Source: Zeimonas sp036675585
GTDB taxonomy: Bacteria; Pseudomonadota; Gammaproteobacteria; Burkholderiales; Burkholderiaceae_E
Direction: 5' to 3'
NCBI GenBank assembly: GCA_036675585.1
Contig: JAKFES010000239.1
Coordinates: 1 to 5,652 of the forward strand
Length of the DNA: 5,652 nt
Made by a program: the position numbers and the translations under genes. The notes below the pieces were generated by a model. The model did not search any database, was not told the DNA's origin, and saw only the letters and a program-made list of their open reading frames with translations. Position 1 is the first letter of the stretch. Every line of letters begins with the position of its first letter. Of this stretch, positions 1 to 5,652 are shown piece by piece.

Positions 1-253
1 GCACCGGCTCGCCGCAGCGATCCGCGAACGCCTGCGCGACGCCGGCATCGCGTTCGACGAGCGCCCGTTGCAACTGCACGCGACGCTGGTGCGCGGCGCG
101 CGCGAGCACCCGGGGGCTGGCCCCGGATTCACGGTGCCGACGATCGTCTCGCGTGCGTGGACGCTCGCGCTCGGCTGGTCGGACGGCCGATCGACCCCCG
201 AACGTCGCTACGCCTGGTCGGCGGCGACGCCGCTCGATGGAGCAACGATGTGA
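1..253 (+). CDS. thpR: RNA 2',3'-cyclic phosphodiesterase / 2'-5' RNA ligase family protein, C-terminal part (5' end outside window)
   Basis: This is the last 84 codons or so of a 2H-phosphoesterase gene, read in the frame starting at base 2 and ending at TGA 251-253. Seen: an HATL tetrapeptide (His codon 77-79, Thr codon 83-85), which fits the second HxTx catalytic motif of the family. It is preceded by a helix-like LAAAIRERLRDAGI segment and followed, at the family's usual distance, by an S-x(8)-RY-x(5)-TPL ending that resembles the ThpR C-terminus. Known of the family: two HxTx motifs form the active site, which opens 2',3'-cyclic phosphates on RNA to 2'-phosphates, and some members join tRNA halves by a 2'-5' linkage in vitro. 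The first HxTx motif must lie upstream of the window, so the identification rests on one motif and the tail. The stop overlaps the phoB start, so the two genes are probably co-transcribed. Another 2H-family member is possible. Confidence 0.72.
   Translation, partial: HRLAAAIRERLRDAGIAFDERPLQLHATLVRGAREHPGAGPGFTVPTIVSRAWTLALGWSDGRSTPERRYAWSAATPLDGATM
239..242 (+). promoter_or_regulatory. Ribosome binding site of phoB
   Basis: GGAG lies 7 nt before the GTG at 250, inside the last codons of the upstream gene. It supports the GTG at 250 as the phoB start in preference to the in-frame ATG at 157, which lies deep inside the upstream coding region. Confidence 0.65.
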
Positions 254-957
254 GCGCACGCATCCTCGTGGTCGAAGACGAACCCGCGATCCGCGAGCTG
301 ATCTCGATCAACCTGCGCCACGCGGGCTTCGCGATCGACGGCGTCGCGTCGGCCGAGGAAGCGCAGGCCGCGATGTCCGGCGCGCTGCCCGATCTGATCG
401 TCCTCGACTGGATGCTGCCCGGCCGCTCGGGAATCGACCTGGCGAAGGCGCTGCGCGCGGATGCGCGCACGAGCGCGATCCCGATCGTCCTGCTGACCGC
501 GCGCGCGCACGAAGGCGACAAGCTCCTCGGCTTCGAGGTCGGCGCCGACGATTACCTGACCAAGCCGTTCTCGACGCGCGAACTGGTCGCGCGGGTTCGT
601 GCCGTCCTGCGCCGCAGCGCCACCGGCGACGACGGCGCGCGCGGCGGCTTCGACGATCGGCCGATCGAGATCGCCGGCCTGCGCCTGGAGCCGGCGGCCG
701 TGCGCGTGACCGCGCACGGCGAGCGTGTCGAGCTCAGCCCGACCGAGTTCCGCCTGCTGCATTTCCTGATGCGAAACCCCGACCGCGTCGTCTCGCGCGC
801 GCGCCTGCTCGACGGAGTGTGGGGCGATCGCGTGTATATTGAGCAGCGCACGGTCGACGTGCACATCCGTCGGTTGCGGCTGGCGCTCGTACCCAGCGGC
901 CACGACCGGTTGATCGAAACCGTGCGCGGGGAAGGCTACCGCTTCCTGCCCGCCTGA
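250..957 (+). CDS. phoB: Phosphate regulon response regulator PhoB (OmpR/PhoB family)
   Basis: Cytoplasmic DNA-binding response regulator that receives phosphate from PhoR and activates phosphate-starvation genes at Pho boxes. The product is 235 aa, close to the usual 229-236. The receiver domain (about 3-120) has the acidic pair E9/D10, phosphoacceptor D53 (in VLDWMLPG), T83 and K105 (TKPF), the same positions as in E. coli PhoB. A linker at about 124-135 leads to the winged-helix domain (about 138-233), with LSPTEFRLL, the recognition-helix stretch RTVDVHIRRLR, and the final GEGYRF hairpin. The GTG start at 250 overlaps the preceding stop (ATGTGA) and has GGAG 7 nt upstream; starting at the ATG at 157 would add 31 unrelated residues. 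phoR follows after 17 nt. No Pho box is visible just upstream, where the DNA is coding. All key residues are intact. The PhoB identity, rather than a generic OmpR-type regulator, is strengthened by the phoR-phoU-pst context. Confidence 0.96.
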   Translation: MSARILVVEDEPAIRELISINLRHAGFAIDGVASAEEAQAAMSGALPDLIVLDWMLPGRSGIDLAKALRADARTSAIPIVLLTARAHEGDKLLGFEVGADDYLTKPFSTRELVARVRAVLRRSATGDDGARGGFDDRPIEIAGLRLEPAAVRVTAHGERVELSPTEFRLLHFLMRNPDRVVSRARLLDGVWGDRVYIEQRTVDVHIRRLRLALVPSGHDRLIETVRGEGYRFLPA

Positions 958-974
958 GCTCCGCGCAAAGATCC

Positions 975-2345
975 TTGAACGCCGTGCGCCTCGTGCTTCG
1001 CAATCTGGCGGCCATCGTGCTGGCGGTGCTGGTCGCCGCCCTGCTCGATGTCTACGTCTCCGAATCGGCCGCATTGTGGTGGCTGGGGTTGCTGTTCGTC
1101 CTGTACGGGCTGACCGAGACGCTGTACCTGGCGCGCCTGCACCACTGGGCCACGCTGCCGCGCAACCGCTCGCTGCCGCTCGGCTACGGGCCGTGGCGCG
1201 CGCTGATCGCACGACTGTCGCGCTTCGCGCGCCAGGAAGTCGACGCGCAAAGCGAACTGGGCTCGGAGCTCGAGCGCATCCACGCCGCGGTCGATCGCCT
1301 GCCCGACGGCCTCGTCGTACTCGATCGCTACGACCACATCCTGTGGTCCAACGAAGCCGCGGAGAACCTGCACGGGATCTTCGGCACGCGCCGGCCGATC
1401 CATCACTTCATCCGCCAGCCCGAGTTCGCGCGGCTGCTCGAGGCCAACGAGCCGGGCGGATCGATCCGCGTCGAACTGCCCAGCCGGCCCGGGCGCATCC
1501 ACGAGTTGCTGCTGCATCCCGCGCAAGGCGACCAGAAACTGCTGATCACGCGCGACGTGACCGGACGCGCAAAGCTCGACGCGATGCGCAGCGACTTCGT
1601 CGCCAACGTATCGCACGAGATCCGCACGCCGGTGACCGTGATCGCCGGCTTCGCCGAAACGCTGCTCACGCTCGAGCTCGACGAGGCCCGCAAGCGCGAA
1701 TACCTCGAGTCGATCCTCGACCAGAGCCGCACGATGCAGCGCCTCGTCGACGACCTGCTCACGATCTCGTCGCTCGAGAGCGACGCGCAGGCGCTCGACG
1801 AGGAGCGCGTCGACGTTCCGCGGCTGCTCGCCACGCTGCTCGACGAGGCGCGCGCGCTGTCGGCCGGCCGCCACGAGATCTCGCTCGTGCTCGACGGCCC
1901 GCGGCACGTGCTCGCGTCGCCCGGCGAACTCGAGAGCGCGGTGCGCAACCTGCTGACCAATGCGATTCGCTATACGCCCGACGGCGGAAGCATCGCGATC
2001 GACTGGCGCGTGCAGGACACCGAAGGCCGGATCTCGGTGCGCGACACCGGCATCGGCATTGCGCCCGAGCACATCGCGCGACTGGCCGAGCGCTTCTACC
2101 GCGTCGACCGGGGGCGTTCGCGTGCCACCGGCGGCACCGGGCTCGGGCTGGCGATCGTCAAGCGCATCATGGCGCGCCACCAGGGCAGCCTGCGCTTCGA
2201 CAGCGCACCGGGTCGCGGCAGCACGTTCACGCTGTGCCTGCCCGCGCAGCGACTCGTCGCCGAGCCGCTCGCGCGGCCGGCCGAACGGCAGGCCGATGCG
2301 CCTGCCCCGGCGATCTCGCCTTCGGAATCCCCCGACCTCACGTGA
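975..2345 (+). CDS. phoR: Phosphate regulon sensor histidine kinase PhoR
   Basis: Inner-membrane histidine kinase that phosphorylates PhoB in low phosphate; it is thought to sense the Pst transporter through PhoU rather than phosphate directly. The product is 456 aa. Two hydrophobic helices (about 5-27 and 32-54) with only a few residues between them leave almost no periplasmic sensor, as is typical of PhoR. A linker (55-98), PAS domain (about 100-195), HisKA domain with H214 in FVANVSHEIRTP, and an ATPase domain follow: N box with N325 and N329 (NLLTNAIRYTP), G1 box D357-TGIG, F box F374, G2 box G386-GTGLGL. The ATPase fold ends near 423; the remaining 33 residues are an Ala/Pro/Glu-rich tail. 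The TTG at 975 is the first start codon after phoB; the GTG at 984 would remove only three residues. Neither has a good Shine-Dalgarno sequence, so expression may depend on coupling to phoB. The 3' end overlaps phoU on the other strand by 8 bp. Confidence 0.95.
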   Translation: MNAVRLVLRNLAAIVLAVLVAALLDVYVSESAALWWLGLLFVLYGLTETLYLARLHHWATLPRNRSLPLGYGPWRALIARLSRFARQEVDAQSELGSELERIHAAVDRLPDGLVVLDRYDHILWSNEAAENLHGIFGTRRPIHHFIRQPEFARLLEANEPGGSIRVELPSRPGRIHELLLHPAQGDQKLLITRDVTGRAKLDAMRSDFVANVSHEIRTPVTVIAGFAETLLTLELDEARKREYLESILDQSRTMQRLVDDLLTISSLESDAQALDEERVDVPRLLATLLDEARALSAGRHEISLVLDGPRHVLASPGELESAVRNLLTNAIRYTPDGGSIAIDWRVQDTEGRISVRDTGIGIAPEHIARLAERFYRVDRGRSRATGGTGLGLAIVKRIMARHQGSLRFDSAPGRGSTFTLCLPAQRLVAEPLARPAERQADAPAPAISPSESPDLT

Positions 2346-3009
2346 CGTGGCGCAGGTCGACGCCCTCGACCACGTTCACGACGTACTCGGCGATGTTCTT
2401 GGCATGATCGCCGACGCGCTCGATCGACTGCACGACGAACACCATGGCGAGTCCGGCCGAGACCGCGCCCGGCTGCTCGGCCATCGCGCGCATCAGGCGC
2501 TCGATCAGTTCGTCGCGCAGCGCGTCGACCTCGCCGTCGCATTCGCCGAGCCGCGCCGCCACCGCCGGGTCGTGACGGACGAAGGCGTCGACCGCCGCGT
2601 CGAGCATCGAGCGCACCAGCGCCGCCATGCGCTCGACGCCCTCGACGCCGATCGGCGACGGCTCGGCCTCGAAATCGCGGCTGCGGATCGCGATCTTCTT
2701 CGCCTCGTCGCCGATGCGCTCGAGATCGTTGACGATGTGGATCACCGCGACGATCTCGCGCAGGTCGATCGCGATCGGCTGGCGACGCGCGATCGTGCGG
2801 TTGCAGCGCAGGTCCGATTCGACCTGCAGCCGGTTCACGTGCTGCTCGTCCTCCAGGACGTCGGCGATGAGCCCCGGGTCGCGCAGGCGGATCGCGTCGA
2901 CGGCGCGCACGAACTGGCGCTCGACCAGCCCGGCCATCGTGGTCACGGTGCTTCGCAGTACTTCGATGTCGGTGTCGAACTGCCGATGGGCGTATTCGCG
3001 GCTCGTCAT
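2338..3009 (-). CDS. phoU: Phosphate signalling / transport accessory protein PhoU
   Basis: Cytoplasmic, peripheral helical protein that connects the PstSCAB importer with PhoR and is needed to keep the Pho regulon off in high phosphate; loss commonly causes constitutive expression and excess phosphate uptake. The product is 223 aa, near the usual 230-240, and shows two tandem three-helix PhoU repeats. Each carries the metal-binding signature: NDLERIGDEAKKIA (E97, D101) and QSIERVGDHAKNIAE (E197, D201). The end, EYVVNVVEGVDLRH, matches the conserved PhoU C-terminus. The ATG at 3009 has GGAG (3019-3022) 9 nt upstream. It is the last gene of the minus-strand pstC-pstA-pstB-phoU series, 22 nt behind pstB, the classical position for phoU. 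Its stop lies inside the end of the convergent phoR gene. No damage is seen. Confidence 0.96.
   Translation of the reverse strand: MTSREYAHRQFDTDIEVLRSTVTTMAGLVERQFVRAVDAIRLRDPGLIADVLEDEQHVNRLQVESDLRCNRTIARRQPIAIDLREIVAVIHIVNDLERIGDEAKKIAIRSRDFEAEPSPIGVEGVERMAALVRSMLDAAVDAFVRHDPAVAARLGECDGEVDALRDELIERLMRAMAEQPGAVSAGLAMVFVVQSIERVGDHAKNIAEYVVNVVEGVDLRHVT
2341..2380. other. Imperfect stem-loop at the phoR/phoU convergent junction
   Basis: CGTGACGTGG (2341-2350) can pair with CCACGTTCACG (2370-2380), ten base pairs interrupted by one bulged T at 2375 or 2376. An alternative inner hairpin, GGTCGA (2355-2360) with TCGACC (2366-2371) around a 5-nt loop, competes for the two bases 2370-2371 but is compatible with the outer eight pairs. 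The structure covers the phoR stop codon and the last codons of phoU, and being near-palindromic it would form in both transcripts. No T-run follows on either strand, so it is not a canonical intrinsic terminator. It could act as a 3'-end stabiliser or weak bidirectional terminator, or be chance in GC-rich coding DNA. Confidence 0.3.
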
Positions 3010-3018
3010 GGTCGCAGG

Positions 3019-3022
3019 CTCC
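3019..3022 (-). promoter_or_regulatory. Ribosome binding site of phoU
   Basis: GGAG on the minus strand, 9 nt before the ATG at 3009, within the short pstB-phoU gap. It supports that start and independent initiation of phoU on the polycistronic message. Confidence 0.6.
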
Positions 3023-3031
3023 GTTCGTCGT

Positions 3032-3847
3032 TCAGCCGAATCGGCCGGTGATGTAGTCCTCGGTGGCCTTCTTGCGCGGCTTGATGAAGATCTCGTCGGT
3101 GCGCCCGAATTCGACCAGCTCGCCCAGGTACATGTAGGCCGTGTAATCGGAAATCCGCGCCGCCTGCTGCATGTTGTGCGTGACGATCGCGATCGTGTAT
3201 TCGTTCTTCAGCTCGGAGACGAGCTCCTCGATGCGCGAGGTCGAGATCGGATCGAGCGCGCTGGTCGGTTCGTCGAGCAGCAGCACTTCCGGCTTCACCG
3301 CGACCATGCGCGCGATGCACAGCCGCTGCTGCTGGCCGCCCGACAGGCGCAGGCCGCTCTGGTCGAGCTTGTCCTTCACTTCCTCCCACAGCGCCGCCTT
3401 GCGCAGCGCCCATTCGACCCGCGCCTGCATCTCGTCGCGCGAAAGGCTCTCGTACAGGCGGATGCCGAACGCGATGTTCTCGAAGATCGTCATCGGAAAC
3501 GGCGTGGGCTTCTGGAACACCATCCCGACCCGGGCGCGCAGCAGGTTCACGTCGACCGACGGATCGAGGATGTTGCGCCCGCCCATCCGGATCTCGCCGA
3601 CCGCGCGCTGGTTCGGATACAGGTCGAACATCCGGTTGAACGTGCGCAGCAGCGTCGACTTGCCGCAACCCGACGGCCCGATGAACGCGGTGACGTGGTT
3701 GCGCGCGATGTCGAGCGAGACGTCGCTCAGCCCCTGGAACTTCCCGTAGAAGAACGACAGGTTCCGCACCTGGATCGCGACGGGCACCTGCGCGGACGAT
3801 TCGCCGTGCACGGTCCGGTCGACGACGGGATTCATCGCGTGGTTCAT
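3032..3847 (-). CDS. pstB: Phosphate ABC transporter ATP-binding protein PstB
   Basis: Cytoplasmic ATPase that powers phosphate import through PstC/PstA. The product is 271 aa against about 257 for E. coli; the excess is a variable, unstructured-looking N-terminus (about 1-22). The ABC motifs are complete: Walker A GPSGCGKST (57-65, K63), Q-loop Q112 in VFQKPTPFP, signature LSGGQ (168-172), Walker B ending D192-E193, D-loop SALD (196-199) and switch H224. The stretches YGKFQ, TPFPMTIFENIAFG, and the ending EDYITGRFG are diagnostic of PstB among ABC ATPases. The ATG at 3847 is preceded at 7 nt by GGTGA (3855-3859); a second in-frame ATG at 3835 has no better ribosome site, so the first is chosen. 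It lies 30 nt after pstA and 22 nt before phoU on one presumed transcript. No oddities in catalytic residues. Confidence 0.97.
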   Translation of the reverse strand: MNHAMNPVVDRTVHGESSAQVPVAIQVRNLSFFYGKFQGLSDVSLDIARNHVTAFIGPSGCGKSTLLRTFNRMFDLYPNQRAVGEIRMGGRNILDPSVDVNLLRARVGMVFQKPTPFPMTIFENIAFGIRLYESLSRDEMQARVEWALRKAALWEEVKDKLDQSGLRLSGGQQQRLCIARMVAVKPEVLLLDEPTSALDPISTSRIEELVSELKNEYTIAIVTHNMQQAARISDYTAYMYLGELVEFGRTDEIFIKPRKKATEDYITGRFG

Positions 3848-3854
3848 GGCTCGT

Positions 3855-3859
3855 TCACC
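3855..3859 (-). promoter_or_regulatory. Likely ribosome binding site of pstB
   Basis: GGTGA on the minus strand, 7 nt before the ATG at 3847, in the 30-nt pstA-pstB gap. The match to the anti-Shine-Dalgarno is only moderate; an AAGGG a few bases further upstream is too distant to be favoured. Confidence 0.45.
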
Positions 3860-3877
3860 GTACCCTTTTTCGTTCGA

Positions 3878-4726
3878 TCAGGCGCGCGACCGGTCGCGGA
3901 ACAGCACGCGCGCCAGGATGTTCAGCGCGAGCACGATCAGCGCGATCAACGCGGCGCCGCCCCAGGCGAGCGACTGCCAGTTCTCGTACGGGCTCATCGC
4001 GAAGTTGTAGATGACGACCGGCAGGTTCGCCATCGGCGCGCCCATGTCGAGGCTGAAGAACTGGTTGTTCAGCGCGGTGAACAGCAGCGGCGCCGTCTCG
4101 CCGATGATCCGCGCGACGGCGAGCAGCACGCCGGTGACGACGCCGCCGCGCACCGCGCGCAACGTGACGGCGACGCTCACTTTCCAGCGCGGCGCGCCGA
4201 GCGCGAACGCCGCTTCGCGCAAGCTGCCCGGAACGAGGACGAGCATGTTCTCGGTGGTTCGCACGACCACGGGAATGGCGATCAGCGCGAGCGCGAGCGA
4301 GCCGGCCCACCCGGAGAAATTGCCCAGCGTCGCCACGGCGATCGCGTAGACGAACAGCCCGACCACGATCGACGGTGCCGACAGCATGATGTCGGTGACG
4401 AAGCGCGTGACCGAGGCGAACTTCGAGCGCTGGCCGAACTCGGCGAGATGGATCGCCGCGAGGATGCCGATCGGCGTCGAGACGACGGTCGCGAACGCGA
4501 CCATCATCAGGCTGCCGGCGATCGCGTTGGCCAGCCCGCCGCCCTCGGTGCCGGGTGCCGGAGTCGATTCGACGAACAGGTCGACGCCGAACGCCGGCAG
4601 GCCGTTGCGCACCAGCGTCCAGAGGATCCATGCCAGCGCGGCGAGCCCGATCGACATCGAGGCCGCGGACAAGCCCAGCCCGAGCGCGTTGGTGAGCTTG
4701 CGTCGGCGGTACGTGCAACGGTTCAT
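3878..4726 (-). CDS. pstA: Phosphate ABC transporter permease PstA
   Basis: Inner-membrane permease subunit that pairs with PstC to form the phosphate channel and docks on PstB. From the ATG at 4726 the product is 282 aa. A basic N-terminus (RRRK at 7-10) precedes six predicted membrane helices at about 18-38, 67-92, 108-133, 138-155, 195-215 and 255-276. The cytoplasmic EAA loop, which contacts the ATPase, is REAAFALGAPRWKVS (170-184), followed by the PstA-type RIIGETAPLLF (206-216). SAPSIVVGLF (116-125) is the usual conserved membrane segment. The start was moved from the ATG at 4747, which directly abuts the pstC stop, to 4726. Only the latter has a strong AGGAGG 5 nt upstream, and the seven extra residues (MRREEGA) are simply that ribosome site translated. 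It lies 21 nt after pstC and 30 nt before pstB. Confidence 0.95.
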   Translation of the reverse strand: MNRCTYRRRKLTNALGLGLSAASMSIGLAALAWILWTLVRNGLPAFGVDLFVESTPAPGTEGGGLANAIAGSLMMVAFATVVSTPIGILAAIHLAEFGQRSKFASVTRFVTDIMLSAPSIVVGLFVYAIAVATLGNFSGWAGSLALALIAIPVVVRTTENMLVLVPGSLREAAFALGAPRWKVSVAVTLRAVRGGVVTGVLLAVARIIGETAPLLFTALNNQFFSLDMGAPMANLPVVIYNFAMSPYENWQSLAWGGAALIALIVLALNILARVLFRDRSRA

Positions 4727-4731
4727 GGCGC

Positions 4732-4737
4732 CCTCCT
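4732..4737 (-). promoter_or_regulatory. Strong ribosome binding site deciding the pstA start
   Basis: A perfect AGGAGG on the minus strand, 5 nt before the ATG at 4726. It is the best Shine-Dalgarno sequence in the window and fixes the pstA start at 4726 rather than at the upstream in-frame ATG at 4747. Confidence 0.8.
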
Positions 4738-4747
4738 CGCGTCGCAT

Positions 4748-5652
4748 TCAGACGCCCGCGCGCGCCGCGCTGCGGTGCGTGAGCCATTTCGACAGCCCGA
4801 GGACGACGAACGTGATGACGAACAGCAGCAGTCCGAGCGCGAACAGCGCGGGAATGTGCAGCGCGGGGTCGGCTTCGGCGAACTCGTTGGCGAGCGTCGA
4901 CGCGATCGAATTGCCGGGGGCGAACAGGTTCGTCGAAAGCCGGTTCGCGTTGCCGATGACGAAGGTCACCGCCATCGTCTCCCCGAGCGCACGGCCGAGC
5001 CCGAGCATCACGCCGCCGACGACGCCGACGCGCGTATACGGCAGCACGATGTGGCGAACGACCTCCCAGGTCGTGCAGCCGATCCCGTACGCCGATTCCC
5101 TGAGCACGGCGGGCACCGTCTGGAACACGTCGCGCATCACCGACGCGATGAACGGAATGACCATCAGCGCGAGCACGACGCCCGCCGTGAACACGCCGAT
5201 ACCGAGCGGGGGACCCGCGAAGAACGGCAGCCCGGCGTCGATCAGCAACGGCTGCACGTACGTCTGCAGGACCGGCGCGAGAACGAACAGGCCCCAGAAT
5301 CCGTAGATGATCGACGGAATGCCCGCGAGCAGCTCGACCGCGACGCCGAGCGGTCGAGCGAGCCGCGCCGGGCACATCTCGGTGAGGAACACCGCGATCC
5401 CGAAGCTGATCGGAACGCCGATCAGCAGCGCGATCGCCGACGTCGCCAATGTTCCGTACCCCGCAATCACCGCCCCGTAGACGTCGTCGGACGGGCTCCA
5501 CGTCGCGCCGGCGAGGAAACCCGGACCGAAGGTGCGCAACGCCGGCCACGCTTCGATGGCGAGCGCGACCAGGATGCCGCTCAGCGCGACGAGCACGAGC
5601 GCGGCGAACGATCGGGTGACCGCGACGAAGATGCGGTCCTGCACGGCGAAAC
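4748..5652 (-). CDS. pstC: Phosphate ABC transporter permease PstC (5' end probably beyond window)
   Basis: Inner-membrane permease that forms the phosphate channel with PstA. Counting from an in-window GTG at 5644, 298 residues are visible, with six predicted membrane helices at about 12-32, 62-88, 97-125, 149-170, 205-231 and 264-287. The EAA loop is LRESAYGIGCTTWEVV (181-196), followed by GRALGETMAVTFVIGN (217-232), both near-identical to E. coli PstC; ELLAGIPSIIYGFWGLF (104-120) is also typical. E. coli PstC has about 15-18 further residues before the point matching DRIF here. The frame stays open through 5645-5652, and no Shine-Dalgarno sequence is visible before the GTG at 5644, so translation more likely begins to the right of the window; a short form starting at the GTG is possible. 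It is the first pst gene seen on this strand; pstS and the Pho-box promoter would be expected further upstream. Confidence 0.95.
   Translation of the reverse strand, partial: FAVQDRIFVAVTRSFAALVLVALSGILVALAIEAWPALRTFGPGFLAGATWSPSDDVYGAVIAGYGTLATSAIALLIGVPISFGIAVFLTEMCPARLARPLGVAVELLAGIPSIIYGFWGLFVLAPVLQTYVQPLLIDAGLPFFAGPPLGIGVFTAGVVLALMVIPFIASVMRDVFQTVPAVLRESAYGIGCTTWEVVRHIVLPYTRVGVVGGVMLGLGRALGETMAVTFVIGNANRLSTNLFAPGNSIASTLANEFAEADPALHIPALFALGLLLFVITFVVLGLSKWLTHRSAARAGV

Noticed and set aside
157..249. Upstream ATG that would extend PhoB by 31 residues
   Set aside because: The extension lies wholly within the upstream gene in another frame, has no ribosome site and does not resemble PhoB N-termini, which begin just before the ARILVVEDE-type strand.
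208..1212. 334-codon open frame antisense to phoB and the start of phoR
   Set aside because: Crosses two real genes, Arg/Ala-rich with no motif; a shadow of codon bias.
936..2180. 414-codon open frame antisense to phoR
   Set aside because: phoR on the plus strand has every kinase motif. The antisense product has no recognisable domain and follows the pattern of high-GC shadow frames.
1960..3051. 363-codon plus-strand open frame spanning the end of phoR and all of phoU
   Set aside because: It runs through the phoR/phoU junction in frames belonging to neither; its composition is Asp/Arg/Ala/His-rich with no domain, and PhoU on the other strand is unmistakable.
3848..3877. Possible terminator or attenuator in the pstA-pstB gap because of a T-run (3866-3870) on the plus strand
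   Set aside because: In the transcribed (minus-strand) direction the run is AAAAA, with no preceding hairpin; the gap just holds the pstB ribosome site.
820..5440. Recurrent GCGATCGC/CGATCG palindromes (for example near 823, 4339, 4517, 5430)
   Set aside because: They fall inside codons (Ala-Ile-Ala, Asp-Arg) of conserved proteins, irregularly spaced; codon preference explains them better than a repeat family or regulatory site.
3855..5549. Open frame of 564 codons on the minus strand, overlapping both pstA and pstC
   Set aside because: It is a shifted frame of two clearly real genes. Its translation is an Arg/Ala/Gly-rich, low-complexity sequence with no domain, as expected from GC-rich codon bias.

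Overview
The window is a compact, almost fully coding, GC-rich stretch that carries the core of a phosphate-starvation (Pho) locus. High GC, GTG/TTG starts, Shine-Dalgarno spacing and the protein sequences (PhoB, PhoR, PhoU, PstB, PstA and PstC all align readily with their enterobacterial counterparts) point to a proteobacterium. A betaproteobacterium (Burkholderiales-like) is my best guess, but it is inferred from general resemblance, and a GC-rich gammaproteobacterium is not excluded.

Layout. Positions 1-253 (+) hold the C-terminal end of a 2H-phosphoesterase / RNA 2',3'-cyclic phosphodiesterase (ThpR/LigT family). Its stop overlaps the GTG start of phoB (250-957, +), the response regulator. 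phoR (975-2345, +), the membrane histidine kinase, follows 17 nt later. The last 8 bp of phoR overlap tail-to-tail with phoU (2338-3009, -). Reading leftwards on the minus strand, the second operon runs pstC (to 5652, 5' end probably cut by the window edge), pstA (3878-4726), pstB (3032-3847), phoU. Gaps are 21, 30 and 22 nt, so they are almost certainly one transcript. pstS, the periplasmic phosphate-binding protein, is not in the window; it would be expected beyond position 5652.

How the genes work together. By family knowledge, PstC and PstA form the membrane channel and PstB the ATPase of the high-affinity phosphate ABC importer. PhoU links the transporter's activity state to PhoR, which phosphorylates PhoB when phosphate is low and keeps it inactive when phosphate is high. 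PhoB-P then activates pst, pho and often phoBR transcription at Pho boxes. No Pho box is visible in this window: the pst promoter must lie to the right of it, and phoB appears to be read through from the upstream ThpR gene or from a promoter hidden in it.

All catalytic residues I could check are present and nothing is broken, so this looks like a functional, conventional Pho module rather than a new system. The points that deserve a second look are local: the convergent 8-bp phoR/phoU overlap with an imperfect stem-loop on it, the translational overlap of the thpR-like gene with phoB, start-codon questions for pstA, phoR and pstC, and an Ala/Pro-rich tail on PhoR. There is no intergenic stretch over about 30 nt, no RNA gene, mobile element or CRISPR array.
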